A DNA stretch of 64,000 nucleotides from Asticcacaulis sp. AND118 (GCF_020535245.1 NZ_CP084910.1:2332501-2396500); one strand, 5' to 3'. Numbered from the stretch's first letter, positions 33,568 through 43,360 are shown. Notes: a model not told the origin generated them from the sequence alone. Program-made: numbers and translations.

Positions 33568-34736
33568 CAGCTCAGCTCGTGAATGCGCACGCCCTGCACG
33601 ACGCGGTTGACCGTGCCCGACGTATTGGGCTTGTCCGGCGTCAGCTTGTAACGCAGCGACTCGTAGAAGGCGAACATCTGCGGTGCGACGATGTAGGGGA
33701 AAAGCAGATCGGCGTCGTCGGCGTCTTCCAGCCCTTCGATGCGCACCTGATCCTCCACCGGCAGCCCTACGCCGTCCTGCGCGGTAATGGCGATAACGCG
33801 GGCGGCGTCGCGGTCGCGGCGCAACTCGTCGATCAGGTCGATATCATAGCCGCGCGTATAGGCGTTGTTGGACAGGAAGACGACGACCAGGGTCTTGTCG
33901 TTCACGATGGTCTTCGGTCCGTGGCGGAAACCGAGCGGTGAGTCGAACATGGTCACCAGACCGCCATTGGTCAGTTCCAGCAGTTTCAGGCCGGATTCGC
34001 GCGCCAGTCCCTGAAAGATATGGCTGCCCAGATAGACGACGCGCTCATAGCCTTCATCGGCGACCGCCTTCATGGTGGCCGCATGGGTGCCGATCACCTG
34101 CTGGGTCGCGTGGGCGATAGCACTGACGCGGGCATCCCTATCAGCAATACCGCCGAATACGGCCAGCGCCGCATAGGTCATGCACGAGAAGCTCGACGTC
34201 ATGGCGAAGCTGCGGTCGTGGGTGGCGTCGGGCAGCAGGACAGTCTGACCTCTGGCCCCTTGACCGTAACGCGCCAGAGCGCCGTCGGCGTTACAGGTGA
34301 TGACGAGGTGATGCAGCGACTTCACGAAGCGGTCGGCGAGTTCCACGGCCGCGACGCTTTCCGGACTGTTGCCCGAACGGCCGAAGGACACCAGCACGGT
34401 CGGCGTATCGGCTTCGAAATAGAGCTGCGGCGCGCAGGCAAGGTCTGTCGTCGGGATGGCTTCGACGCGGCGGCCGAGGCGCGTGGACAGGACCGGGGCC
34501 AGACATTCACCGATAAAGGCGGAGGTGCCGGCGCCTGTCAGAATAACGCGCAGGTTCGGCTGGGCCAGAAGCGGCGCGAGGAAGGCCTCGATTTCGGCCC
34601 GGCGCGCCATTAGCAGGGCTTGCGTCTCTCGCAGCATTTGCGGTTGTTGCGCGATTTCACGCGCGGTCCACAGACCGCCCAGACGTTCCAGTGCGGTTTC
34701 GTCGAGGCCCAGATGGGTCATGTCAGGCATAAGCAT
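33567..34736 (-). CDS. agaS: AgaS-type SIS-domain sugar isomerase/deaminase
   Basis: Two SIS domains in 389 residues: the first around VILTGAGTSAFIGECLAPVL and LVSFGRSGNSPESVAA, the second around VYLGSHIFQGLARESGLK and TMFDSPLGFRHGPKTIV. AgaS proteins deaminate galactosamine-6-phosphate to tagatose-6-phosphate. It may start at 34736 or the in-frame ATG at 34730, which has GGAG at better spacing. It overlaps kbaZ by 14 bases, consistent with translational coupling. AgaS identity is favoured over GlmS because no glutaminase domain is present. Confidence 0.92.
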   Translation of the reverse strand: MLMPDMTHLGLDETALERLGGLWTAREIAQQPQMLRETQALLMARRAEIEAFLAPLLAQPNLRVILTGAGTSAFIGECLAPVLSTRLGRRVEAIPTTDLACAPQLYFEADTPTVLVSFGRSGNSPESVAAVELADRFVKSLHHLVITCNADGALARYGQGARGQTVLLPDATHDRSFAMTSSFSCMTYAALAVFGGIADRDARVSAIAHATQQVIGTHAATMKAVADEGYERVVYLGSHIFQGLARESGLKLLELTNGGLVTMFDSPLGFRHGPKTIVNDKTLVVVFLSNNAYTRGYDIDLIDELRRDRDAARVIAITAQDGVGLPVEDQVRIEGLEDADDADLLFPYIVAPQMFAFYESLRYKLTPDKPNTSGTVNRVVQGVRIHELS

Positions 34737-36021
34737 ACTCCGGCTCAGGGGTGCAGGCCGCGCGATAGGCCTCCAGCGTCGCGCCGATATGCGCGATCAC
34801 CAGATGGGCCGGGGTGGGCGTCAGGCCGGCATTGCGGATGGCGGCATAGGCCTCCGGCAGATACTGGCTGATCAGCGCCAGGGGCGGCGGGTTGTTGGTC
34901 AGATTGTCGAACATCGTCTCCTGCGCCGCGGTGATCTGCGCGTCCGGCCAGTAATAGCGGATACGGTCGGAGAGACTATACTGCAGGTCGAACTGAAGGT
35001 CCGCCCCTGTCGCATGATAATATTTGGCCCAGTTGCGCGGATCGGCCTTCATGCGCTCGATGGCGATATGACGGAAGCGCGAGGCCTTGTCCTCGCCCAC
35101 CCATTCGCGCTCGATAGCGTCCAGTGCCCAGAAGGCTTCTCGGAGCGCAAAGGTGACGCCCGGCCCGACCTTCAATATGGCGAAATGATCCTCGACCAGT
35201 TGCTTCAACGCCTTTGGCGTCTGATAATCGGTCGAGTGGGCTTCGAAGACGATATGCGGCTGTGCGTCTAGCGCGGCACTGAGTTTCACCGCCCTGGCGC
35301 GATCGTAGTCGATGACCTTGTGATGGTCGAACTCGACGCCCGGCTGCACCACGGCGCCGATGACGCGCGGCCAGGCGTCGGCGAGCCCCTCGGCTGAAAA
35401 AATAGCGCGGTGCGCCTCGATCGTGGCCAGCGCCGCTTCGGGCGTCGTGACCTCCAGTTCGGGCAAATCTTCCGCTGCGCCGCCGGGCACCGGGACTTCA
35501 GTGCCGATGACATAGACGCAGGGCTCGCCGCCGACACGCGCCTGCGTGGCTTCGGCAATCCGGATCAAACGTGCGGCGCGACGGGCTATGGTGTCTTCCG
35601 GCAGAGGCACCGGATCGTCGGCGCACGACATGGAACAGTCGGCGTGGATCTTACGGAAACCGGCGGCGACATATTGCTCGATCAGCACATCGGCCTTTTT
35701 CATCGCCTCTTCGGCGCTTAAGGCCGTCCAGGGATTAGGCCCCAGATGATCGCCACCCAGGAGGATACGTTCGCGCGCCAGACCGACCTTATCGGCGATG
35801 GCATAAACGAACATCCGAAAAGACTCCGGCGTCATGCCGGTATAGCCGCCGTCCTGATTGACCTGATTGCAGGTGGCCTCGATCAACGTAACCGGCACGC
35901 CGGCCTGCAGGGCATGAACGAAGGTCGCCTCGATCACCAGCGGATGCGCCGAGCAGACGGAATATATGCCGCAGGCCTGCCCGCCTTTGTGCCGGGCAAC
36001 CAGATCAAGCATCGCTTTCAT
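34723..36021 (-). CDS. kbaZ: Tagatose-1,6-bisphosphate aldolase, KbaZ/GatZ/AgaZ-type subunit
   Basis: The 432-residue protein matches the GatZ/KbaZ family: GIYSVCSAHPLVIEATFVHA, IEATCNQVNQDGGYTGMTP, LLGGDHLGPNPW, FRKIHADCSMSCADD and VIGTEVPVPGGA, HSTDYQTPKAL, LKVGPGVTFALREAFWAL. In E. coli this subunit supports the KbaY/GatY aldolase; no KbaY is visible here, so either it is elsewhere or this protein has an independent role. First gene of the aga operon, preceded by TTTCG/CGAAA boxes. Confidence 0.94.
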   Translation of the reverse strand: MKAMLDLVARHKGGQACGIYSVCSAHPLVIEATFVHALQAGVPVTLIEATCNQVNQDGGYTGMTPESFRMFVYAIADKVGLARERILLGGDHLGPNPWTALSAEEAMKKADVLIEQYVAAGFRKIHADCSMSCADDPVPLPEDTIARRAARLIRIAEATQARVGGEPCVYVIGTEVPVPGGAAEDLPELEVTTPEAALATIEAHRAIFSAEGLADAWPRVIGAVVQPGVEFDHHKVIDYDRARAVKLSAALDAQPHIVFEAHSTDYQTPKALKQLVEDHFAILKVGPGVTFALREAFWALDAIEREWVGEDKASRFRHIAIERMKADPRNWAKYYHATGADLQFDLQYSLSDRIRYYWPDAQITAAQETMFDNLTNNPPPLALISQYLPEAYAAIRNAGLTPTPAHLVIAHIGATLEAYRAACTPEPEYAYA

Positions 36022-36041
36022 GGGGCGTTCTCCGTTTGCGT

Positions 36042-36104
36042 TTTCGATGTTTCGACCCTAACGTAACCGAAAACGCAACGCAACTAAAACAATGAAAACG
36101 AAAC
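36042..36104. promoter_or_regulatory. TTTCG/CGAAA box cluster upstream of the aga operon
   Basis: TTTCG at 36042 and 36050 and CGAAA at 36068 and 36099 lie directly upstream of kbaZ in an AT-rich stretch, matching the clusters at 31.7, 39.3 and 43.4 kb. Confidence 0.6.
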
Positions 36105-36189
36105 ATATTAAATTGCGAATTTGTCACACAATTAGATCTAACGATATTTTTAACCGACGCTCAATCGGCAAAGTGAAAACAACAGGAAA

Positions 36190-36221
36190 CAAAAAGAGCG
36201 GCCGGTCAGAGTCCGGCCGCT
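36190..36221 (-). terminator. Intrinsic terminator of the GH36-EamA operon
   Basis: On the minus strand AGCGGCCGG and CCGGCCGCT form a stem followed by CTTTTTG, about 40 bases past the EamA stop codon. Confidence 0.88.
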
Positions 36222-36261
36222 TTCAGTTCGGGAGGAAGACTTTTCAGGACGTGTGAGCCAT

Positions 36262-37170
36262 TCAAGCCGCCAGAGCCAGCAGGGCCGAAGCGATAAAGGC
36301 CAGCGCCAGACCGATCATCTTGAGCTCTCCGGGCATCACACCGGCGATCAGCAGCGAAATCACCGCCGTGACTAGCGGTCCGCCGGCATTGGTCAGGGGT
36401 GCCACGACGATGGCCTTGCCGTAACGGAAGGCATAGACCAGCGACAGGGCGCCGATGGCGTTGAGTATCTGAATGCCGCCCGCCAGCCACGGCCCGTCCC
36501 AGCCCCAGTTGATGGGTTTGGCGAAATCGGTCATGCCGATGGCCACCGGCACCAGCATCAGCCCGGCGATCATCATGTAGAAGAAGATGCTTTCGGCGCT
36601 CATGCGATGGTTGGCCAACTTCATGAAATAGGCCTGCACGCCCCAGCACAGCATAATGACGAGAGCCAGCGGGAACCACCCCGCCCCTTGCGTGAACGAA
36701 AATCCCTGCGGCGAGAAATCGAACAGCGGCAGGGCGATCAGGGCCAGAACCACGCCCAGCGCCCCCAGCTTCGTCGTGCGCTCCTTCAGGAAAGCGAACG
36801 ACATGAGTATGGTCACCAGCGGCGACAGCGAAATGATGGGGAAAATCAGATAGGCCGGGCCGGTCGTCACGGCATAGAAGAGTATCATCTGCCCGCCCGC
36901 CCCGGTCAGACCGATCAGCAGGCCGTAGAGGATCGATTTCGGATCGCGGTCCAGCTTCCATTTTTCGCGCTGCATGACGATGACCGCCGGAACGATCATG
37001 GTCACGGCCCAGACGCAATAGACCAGAGTCTCCGGGAAGCCGCGCTGGGCGGAAATGCCGGCAAAGGCGCCCCAGACGCCCCACAGGGCGACAGTCAGGA
37101 AGGCGAACAACAGCCAGCGCTTGCCAGCGTCAGCGGGAGCAGCGGGCGCGGTTACGGTCGTGTCGGTCAT
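36262..37170 (-). CDS. EamA/DMT-superfamily transporter
   Basis: About 302 residues with ten hydrophobic segments, beginning at LLFAFLTVALWGVWGAFAG. Two EamA halves are evident, the second from ALVIMLCWGVQAYFMKLAN. The sequence GWDGPWLAGGIQILNAIGAL and ending IASALLALAA fit drug/metabolite exporters, but members also move sugars and amines. It lies in an operon with GH36 (start overlaps the stop by four bases), so it may carry the monosaccharide released by the glycosidases across the inner membrane; this is inferred. The shorter ATG at 37170 was chosen because the upstream extension is out of character. Confidence 0.85.
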   Translation of the reverse strand: MTDTTVTAPAAPADAGKRWLLFAFLTVALWGVWGAFAGISAQRGFPETLVYCVWAVTMIVPAVIVMQREKWKLDRDPKSILYGLLIGLTGAGGQMILFYAVTTGPAYLIFPIISLSPLVTILMSFAFLKERTTKLGALGVVLALIALPLFDFSPQGFSFTQGAGWFPLALVIMLCWGVQAYFMKLANHRMSAESIFFYMMIAGLMLVPVAIGMTDFAKPINWGWDGPWLAGGIQILNAIGALSLVYAFRYGKAIVVAPLTNAGGPLVTAVISLLIAGVMPGELKMIGLALAFIASALLALAA

Positions 37171-39263
37171 GCGCGGCGGCCCTTGACGGGAACGGCTTCG
37201 ATAAGCAGAGACTGTTCGAACTTCGCCGGAATGCGGCTGGTCGCCGCCGTCACCGTGCCGAGATCCTTGCCGTTGACATAGTCGGTCAGACGGTACGCGC
37301 CCTTGCCCAGACCGCGCAGTTCGACCGAACCGTCCCACAGGGGCGCCGTTTTGGGGGCATAAAAGGCGTAGTAGAGCTTGCCGTCCTTTTCGACCGCGTG
37401 GGCCTCCGGCTTGTCGAAGCCGATATCATAAAGCTCCCCCAGATACTGGCCTTTGGGCAGCATCTTGGCGTTATAGATGTCGGCCCATTTGCGCCACACG
37501 GCCTCGCGTTCCGGCGTCAGTCGGAAATTGGCGTCCTTGCCCCGACCCTCGTTCGGCCAGGTGAATTTGGTGGAGATGACCGCGCCGATACCGACGGTCG
37601 ATGCCCAGTCGTTGCCGCCGTCGCTCAGTTCGACATGGTCGCCCGCATAGGCGGCGTCACGCCCCATCAGCGCCTTGAGCGACTTGCCCTTATGGCGCAC
37701 CTGCCACGAAGACAACGGATCGGACGACGGCACCTGATTGGTATAGGGCAGATTATGGAAGGCATAGGACGTGCCGCACGGACAGAATTCGACCACGGCC
37801 TGCGGATTGGCGGCGATGGCCGTGTCGTAGACCATCTTCCAGAAGTCCTGAAGCTTTTCGACCGACTCTTCCGGGCGAGCGTGGTTGTGCGCCGGGTTAT
37901 AGCAGGGCGCGACGCCGTTCATATGCTGGCCATCCAGCTTGAGGCCTTCATAGCCCCATTCGGCGATAATCCTGTGCACGAGCTTTCGCGTGTAATCGAT
38001 GGTCGGCTGATAGGCCGGGCACAGATAGAAGGCGTTCCACCACGTCACGTCCTGCACTGCGCCGTTTTCATCCAGCAGCAGCATGTCGGTGTGGTCGTGC
38101 AGCAGGTCCGAGCCCGGATCGACGGCCAGCGGCGCCAGCCACAGCTTGGGTTTCAGACCGGCGGCGCGGATCGCCTTGACGAAGGCGATCATGTCCGCCT
38201 CGGTGCGGAACTTACGCGGATCGAGCGCCCAGTCGCCTTCGTTGGTCTGCCAGCCGTCATCGAGCACGGCCCATTTGAAGCCCAGTTCCTTTACCTTGGC
38301 GTAGGTGCCTTCGACCTCGGCAACGTTAAAATTGCGGTCGTAGCCCCAGGCGCACCAGATAGCCTCATAAGATCCTTCGGGCGCCTTGGGCGCGGCCAGA
38401 CCGCGGTCGGCCATGATGCGGCGATAGGCGTCGAGCGTCGCATAATAGTCGCGCTGATGCGCCGTAACGAAGGCGTCGAGCGATTCCAGCGTGTCGCCGC
38501 TGTTCAGGGTCACGGCGCGCGCTTCCTGCAGCGCTACCGACGCTCCGGCCGCGGTCGATACGATGGGCAGCGACACGGCCTTGGGCCGTAATTCGATATG
38601 GCCCACGGCGATACCCGCGTCCGGACGCCAAACGTCAACGACCGGCGTGCCCGAACCGTAGTCCGAGGCGTTCATGCCCATGAAGTTGGCCTGCTCGAAA
38701 CCCTCCTTTGCCGGCTGCACCCAGTCGCGGCGATCGGCGTGTGTCGAGCCCGACCACGACCAGAAGCCCGCACCTGAGGATTTCAGCATATGCGCGCCGA
38801 TGCGGTAGCTTTCGATGCTCAACGGTTCGGTGCGTGTATTGCGCCACGTCACCTTCAACAGCGGGAAGCCTGGATAACGCTCATAAAAAGTCAGGCTGAC
38901 GACCTTTTCCAGTCCCTCGGCCGAAGTGCCGCGCACCGTATGCCTCACCCCCTTGCCGTGCGCATCGCTGACCGGGGCCTGACGATGTTCGGCAAAGCTG
39001 AAGGCGCTGACGACCTTGTCGCCGGTGAGCGTCACCGTCTCCGACGCCGCGAAATCGCTGAGCACGACCGCCTGTCCGCTCAAGCCAGAGACCAGTCGGC
39101 CATTCAGGGCGGCGTCGAATTCGACGGTCAGCGCCTTGCCGCCGGCGCGCGCCACAGGCACTGTCGCCCACGCGCGGCTTGCGCCCAGCGCGCCCGTCGC
39201 CAGAATGGTCCCGCCGAACAGGGCCAGCAAGCTGCGCCTGTGCATATGGGGTTCTGTGATCAT
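37167..39263 (-). CDS. GH36-type alpha-galactosidase / alpha-N-acetylgalactosaminidase
   Basis: A 698-residue clan-D glycosidase. The N-terminus HRRSLLALFGGTILATGALG is a twin-arginine type signal. The beta-sandwich domain spans to about residue 300, then the (beta/alpha)8 barrel: FKWAVLDDGWQTNEGDW, PKLWLAPLAVDPGSDL, the catalytic nucleophile strand GLKLDGQHMNG, and VVEFCPCGTSYAF with SSDPLSSW holding the likely acid/base. The ATG at 39263 follows AGGAGG at good spacing. Linkage to AgaS/AgaZ suggests alpha-GalNAc or alpha-galactoside substrates. Confidence 0.88.
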   Translation of the reverse strand: MITEPHMHRRSLLALFGGTILATGALGASRAWATVPVARAGGKALTVEFDAALNGRLVSGLSGQAVVLSDFAASETVTLTGDKVVSAFSFAEHRQAPVSDAHGKGVRHTVRGTSAEGLEKVVSLTFYERYPGFPLLKVTWRNTRTEPLSIESYRIGAHMLKSSGAGFWSWSGSTHADRRDWVQPAKEGFEQANFMGMNASDYGSGTPVVDVWRPDAGIAVGHIELRPKAVSLPIVSTAAGASVALQEARAVTLNSGDTLESLDAFVTAHQRDYYATLDAYRRIMADRGLAAPKAPEGSYEAIWCAWGYDRNFNVAEVEGTYAKVKELGFKWAVLDDGWQTNEGDWALDPRKFRTEADMIAFVKAIRAAGLKPKLWLAPLAVDPGSDLLHDHTDMLLLDENGAVQDVTWWNAFYLCPAYQPTIDYTRKLVHRIIAEWGYEGLKLDGQHMNGVAPCYNPAHNHARPEESVEKLQDFWKMVYDTAIAANPQAVVEFCPCGTSYAFHNLPYTNQVPSSDPLSSWQVRHKGKSLKALMGRDAAYAGDHVELSDGGNDWASTVGIGAVISTKFTWPNEGRGKDANFRLTPEREAVWRKWADIYNAKMLPKGQYLGELYDIGFDKPEAHAVEKDGKLYYAFYAPKTAPLWDGSVELRGLGKGAYRLTDYVNGKDLGTVTAATSRIPAKFEQSLLIEAVPVKGRRA

Positions 39264-39343
39264 TCGCCGCCTCCTTTTTTACGCTTGTGTAAAAATGATC
39301 TTGCATAAGTCATTTTTAAAAGGCAAACAAAAAGACGTAAAAC

Positions 39344-39366
39344 CGAAACATTAAATTTCGTTTTCG
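39344..39366. promoter_or_regulatory. TTTCG/CGAAA box cluster between the GH36 and amidohydrolase operons
   Basis: CGAAA at 39344 and TTTCG at 39356 and 39362 sit in the 130-bp divergent region controlling both operons. Confidence 0.6.
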
Positions 39367-39392
39367 TTGCTTTTCAATTTACGGAGGGGATT

Positions 39393-40478
39393 ATGAGGCT
39401 CAACACCCGTTTGCGGCTCGCCCTGGCTCCGCTGGCCCTGTTTATGGCCGTCCCCGCCCTGAGCCAGACAGACACCTATAGCGTCGCCGACTTTGACAAG
39501 GTGCGCAAGTTCGACGCCCACGTCCACGTCAATGTGAAGGATGCGGCCTTCCTCGAACAGGCGCGCGCCGACAATTTCGAAATCCTGTCGATCAATGTCG
39601 ATTATCCGGCCTTCCCGTCTGTCGCCGACCAGGCCGCCGCCGCGCATCAGTTCCACAAGGCCGATCCGCAGCACTTCCACTACGCCGCGACCTTCTCGAT
39701 GAAGGGCTTCGGTCAGGCCGGCTGGGCGAAAGCGACCAATGCCTATCTGGATTCGGAGTTCAAACAGGGCGCGCTGGCGGTCAAGGTGTGGAAGAATGTC
39801 GGCATGGTCGAGCGCGATGCCGCAAACCGGCTGATCTTCATTGACGACAAGGGGTTTGCGCCGGTCTTCAAACATCTGACGCAAAAGAAGATTCCGTTGA
39901 TCGCGCATCAGGGGGAGCCGCGTAACTGCTGGCTGCCGGTCGAGCAGATGACGACCAATAACGACAAGGCCTATTTCAGCAACCACCCGGAATATCACAT
40001 GTATCTCCATCCGGAGATGCCGAGCTACGAAAGCCTGATGGCCAGGCGCGACCATATGGTCGCGGCCAATCCGAAACTGCGCGTCGTCGGCGCGCACATG
40101 GCCAGCCTGGAATGGAGCGTCGATGAGGCCGCAAAATTCCTCGACGCCCACCCCAATGCGGTGATCGAACTGGCGGCGCGCATCGCGCAGATCCAGTACC
40201 AGTCCGTTCGCGATTACAATAAGGTGCGCGACTTCTTCATCCGCTATCAGGATCGCATCATGTACGGTACGGACCTGACGCTCAATCCCGGTGACGACGC
40301 GCAGGGCTTCAAGAAGGTCGCCCACGGCTACTGGCTGTCGGACTGGACCTATCTGGCCACCGCAGAGACGCAGCGTGTGGCCGACATCGACGCCGATGCG
40401 CGCGGGCTGGCCCTGCCGAAAAGCGTGATAGACAAGATCTATTACACCAATGCCAGGCGTGAGTTTTTCAAGAAATAA
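39393..40478 (+). CDS. Secreted amidohydrolase-family protein (Amidohydro_2-like)
   Basis: A 361-residue protein with a cleavable signal (RLALAPLALFMAVPALSQ). The TIM-barrel start KFDAHVHVN carries the metal HxH, followed by AVKVWKNVGM (possible carboxylate/Lys strand), PLIAHQGEPRNCW, RVVGAHMASLEW and the C-terminal MYGTDLTLNP with the catalytic Asp. This is the amidohydrolase-2 pattern of enzymes acting on cyclic or acyl substrates. Together with GH27 just downstream (20 bases), it might deacylate or open a glycan component; the substrate is unknown. Confidence 0.85.
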   Translation: MRLNTRLRLALAPLALFMAVPALSQTDTYSVADFDKVRKFDAHVHVNVKDAAFLEQARADNFEILSINVDYPAFPSVADQAAAAHQFHKADPQHFHYAATFSMKGFGQAGWAKATNAYLDSEFKQGALAVKVWKNVGMVERDAANRLIFIDDKGFAPVFKHLTQKKIPLIAHQGEPRNCWLPVEQMTTNNDKAYFSNHPEYHMYLHPEMPSYESLMARRDHMVAANPKLRVVGAHMASLEWSVDEAAKFLDAHPNAVIELAARIAQIQYQSVRDYNKVRDFFIRYQDRIMYGTDLTLNPGDDAQGFKKVAHGYWLSDWTYLATAETQRVADIDADARGLALPKSVIDKIYYTNARREFFKK

Positions 40479-40497
40479 AACCTGATCAGGGGGTTAC

Positions 40498-42408
40498 ATG
40501 TCCGTTCGTTCGTTGCTTGCTTCCGTCGCCGCCATCGGCCTCCTCGCCCTGTCCGTACCGGTATACGCCGAAACCGATGCGCTGACTGCCACAGGCAAGT
40601 GGTCGGTGCCGGAACGCAAACAGGCGCGCACACCGCCGATGGGCTGGAACTCGTGGAACGCCTTCCGCACCGAGGTCGATGAGGCCAAGGTGCTGGGCGC
40701 GGCCAGGGTGCTGGTCGATAGCGGCCTGTCGAAGCTCGGCTATACCTACGTCAATATCGACGACGGCTGGTGGCTGAAGCGCCGGCAAAGCGACGGACGG
40801 CTGGAAATCCGCACGGCCATCTTCCCCAGCGCCAAGGTCAAGGGCAAGAACTCCAGCTTCCGGCCCTATACGGACAAGCTGCACGGCATGGGGCTGAAGG
40901 CCGGCATCTATACCGATATCGGTCGCAACGCCTGCTCTCAGGCCTATGATCTGCATTCGCCCAACCTGCCCGAAGGCACGACGGCGGAGCGCGAAGTCGG
41001 CCTCTATGGCCATGTCGATCAGGATATCGGCCTCTATTTCAAGGAATGGGGTTTCGACTATATCAAGGTCGACGCCTGCGGCATCAATGTCTATGCGCCG
41101 GGCAGCCCGCTGGTGCGCGACCATGCCTATACGCCCGTGCCGCCCCTGATCGATCAGGCCGCCATCAGCCGCACCGACATTCCCGCCGTGCGCAGCATGT
41201 ACGACAAGGTCGCCTCGGCGCTGGCCACCGCCAACCCGGATGGCGACTACGTCCTGTCGATCTGCAACTGGGGTACGGCCGACGTCCGCACCTGGGGGAA
41301 GCAGACCGGCCATATGTGGCGCACCAGCGGCGACATCACGCCCACCTGGACGCGGATGCTGCACAATTTCGACAGCGCCTCGACCCGCGCCCTCTACGCC
41401 AAGCCCGGCGCGTGGAACGATCCGGACATCCTGTTTATCGGCCATGGTGATTTCGACGCCGATCACCTGACGGAAGCGCGGTCGCACTTCGCCCTGTGGG
41501 CCATTATCAACGCGCCGCTGCTGATCAGCTACGACCTGCGTCAGGCGCCGCAGAGCCTGATGGACATCTGGGGCAATGCGGGCATCGTCGCCGTCAATCA
41601 GGATAGGGGCGGCCATCAGGGGGTCATCGCCTACGCGTCCGACGACGTGCAGATCATCGTCAAGACCCTGTCCACCGGCAGGAAGGCCGTCGCCCTGTTC
41701 AATCGCGGGCTGGCCAAGACCGACATCACCCTGACCGCCGCCCACCTGAAATTCTCAGGGACAGCGCCGGTTCAACTGAAAAACCTGTGGGACCAGAGCG
41801 CGACGCCCTTCACCGGCGAAACCACCTTCAGCGTCGAACCGCGTCAGGTGCTGATCTTCGAGGCCTCCGGGGAGCGCCTGCTGACGGACGGCGTCTATCT
41901 GTCGGAAATTCCGGGCGATGTGAATGTCGCCGCCGACGGTGTCGTGTCGCCGGAACCCGACCCGGTTGTCCATCGCATGCGCAATTCGTGGGGTCAGACG
42001 CGCGGGTCCGGCGAACGCCCCGCCTACACCGGCTGGGGCGGAGCGCAGGCCGACGCCACCCCCTACGATCAGGCGCTGCGCATCGGCGGGCAAGGCTTCG
42101 ATACGGGCATCGGCATCCAGTCGGATTCACGTCTCGAAGTGCGCAATACGGCGGGTTATACCCGCTTCGAAACGCTTGTGGGCGTGGACGATTCCACCCG
42201 CAACACGAAGGATAGGGTGCGCTTCTACGTCTATGGCGACGGACAGTTGCTGACCCGGAGCGAGCCCGTGGCCTTCGGCGATGCGCCGCGCCCGCTCAAA
42301 GCCGACATTACCGGTCGCCAGATCGTGGAAGTCGTCGCCCGCACCGAAAACCGCAGCAGCGACCTGCCGCTGGTGGTCATCTGGGCCGAGGCCGCGCTCA
42401 GGAAATAG
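40498..42408 (+). CDS. GH27 alpha-galactosidase with C-terminal NPCBM domain
   Basis: A 636-residue secreted enzyme with a signal peptide through LLALSVPVYAE. The GH27 hallmark TPPMGWNSWNAFRTEVDE lies near residue 43, then YTYVNIDDGWW, GLKAGIYTDIGRNAC, the nucleophile Asp in FDYIKVDACGI, and RTSGDITPTW with the acid/base Asp. A C-terminal antiparallel domain is followed from about residue 495 by an NPCBM-like domain (IGGQGFDTGIGIQSDSRLEV, VDDSTRNTKDRVRFYVYGDG). It hydrolyses terminal alpha-galactose or alpha-GalNAc. It is convergent with the DeoR gene, with only two bases between the stops. Confidence 0.93.
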   Translation: MSVRSLLASVAAIGLLALSVPVYAETDALTATGKWSVPERKQARTPPMGWNSWNAFRTEVDEAKVLGAARVLVDSGLSKLGYTYVNIDDGWWLKRRQSDGRLEIRTAIFPSAKVKGKNSSFRPYTDKLHGMGLKAGIYTDIGRNACSQAYDLHSPNLPEGTTAEREVGLYGHVDQDIGLYFKEWGFDYIKVDACGINVYAPGSPLVRDHAYTPVPPLIDQAAISRTDIPAVRSMYDKVASALATANPDGDYVLSICNWGTADVRTWGKQTGHMWRTSGDITPTWTRMLHNFDSASTRALYAKPGAWNDPDILFIGHGDFDADHLTEARSHFALWAIINAPLLISYDLRQAPQSLMDIWGNAGIVAVNQDRGGHQGVIAYASDDVQIIVKTLSTGRKAVALFNRGLAKTDITLTAAHLKFSGTAPVQLKNLWDQSATPFTGETTFSVEPRQVLIFEASGERLLTDGVYLSEIPGDVNVAADGVVSPEPDPVVHRMRNSWGQTRGSGERPAYTGWGGAQADATPYDQALRIGGQGFDTGIGIQSDSRLEVRNTAGYTRFETLVGVDDSTRNTKDRVRFYVYGDGQLLTRSEPVAFGDAPRPLKADITGRQIVEVVARTENRSSDLPLVVIWAEAALRK

Positions 42409-42410
42409 GC

Positions 42411-43205
42411 CTAAGCCTTGTAGAGCTTGATGCCCAGACGTTCCGCCGCTTCGTCGATAAAGGACGGGGCGGCGGCGTCGGTGATCAGCGCGTCGATCTC
42501 GCTGATGTCGATAATGCGGTGGAGGCAGACCTTGCCGAATTTCGAGGCATCTGTTACGGCGATGACCTCACGCGCCGTCTCAACCATCTTGCGGTTCAGT
42601 TGCGCTTCGGCCTCGTGGTGCGTAGTAATGCCGCGCTCGACGTCGAAGCCGTCGACGCCCAGAAACAGCTTGTCCAGCAACAGCTCATCCAGCGCTGCCA
42701 CCGTCTGCGCGCCGTAAAACGCCATGTTCTTGCGGCGCAGTTCGCCGCCCAGCATGACGATCTTTATGTTGCGCTTCTGCGCGAGCACCGAGAGAACGTC
42801 GAAATCGTTGGTAACGACGGTGATGTCTTCCTCGTCGGGCAGGAAACGCGCGATCTGCAACGCGGTCGTGCCCGAATCGAGCATGATCGACTGCCCCGGC
42901 TTGACCATGCTGGCCGCCAGTTGGCCGATGCGTTCCTTCTCTTCGGTATGGCTGACGCGCTTGGCCTCGATCGGCGGCTCGGCATTGGTGTTCACCACCT
43001 CCGAAGAGATGGCCCCGCCATAGGCGCGCGTCGCGATTCCGTGCTCCTCAAGGTAATGCAGGTCCTTGCGGATCGTCTGCATCGAGACGCTGAACATTTC
43101 GGACAGGGCCAGAACCTGCACGCTGCCGCGCGATTTGAGCAGGGAGGTGATTTCACGCCGGCGCTCAGACGTATCGCGCGTTACCTTCAGCGAACCCTCG
43201 GCCAT
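42411..43205 (-). CDS. DeoR/AgaR-family transcriptional regulator of the glycan locus
   Basis: N-terminal HTH_DeoR (RRREITSLLKSRGSVQVLAL, then SMQTIRKDLHYLEEHG), followed by a DeoRC sugar-phosphate sensor domain with YGGAIS, MLDSGTTALQIARFLP, VVTNDFDVL, KIVMLGGELRRKN and a DKLFLGVDGFDVERGIT region. In AgaR the ligand is a GalN-6-P-type sugar phosphate; here aga genes are nearby, so the same is inferred. It is divergent from TBDR-3. Repeated TTTCG/CGAAA boxes in four promoters are its probable targets. Confidence 0.9.
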   Translation of the reverse strand: MAEGSLKVTRDTSERRREITSLLKSRGSVQVLALSEMFSVSMQTIRKDLHYLEEHGIATRAYGGAISSEVVNTNAEPPIEAKRVSHTEEKERIGQLAASMVKPGQSIMLDSGTTALQIARFLPDEEDITVVTNDFDVLSVLAQKRNIKIVMLGGELRRKNMAFYGAQTVAALDELLLDKLFLGVDGFDVERGITTHHEAEAQLNRKMVETAREVIAVTDASKFGKVCLHRIIDISEIDALITDAAAPSFIDEAAERLGIKLYKA

Positions 43206-43360
43206 TGTACTGCCTCTCCTCCGGCGCTTCCTCGCGCATACCGGCGCGATTCCGTCTGGTTATTCCCTAAATCGGCCCGCCACACAACCATACAAGGCTT
43301 AAAGCGGCGATAAAAGCGCGAGCGATAGCGCAATCATGTGACAATAATGCCTCTTTTTTG

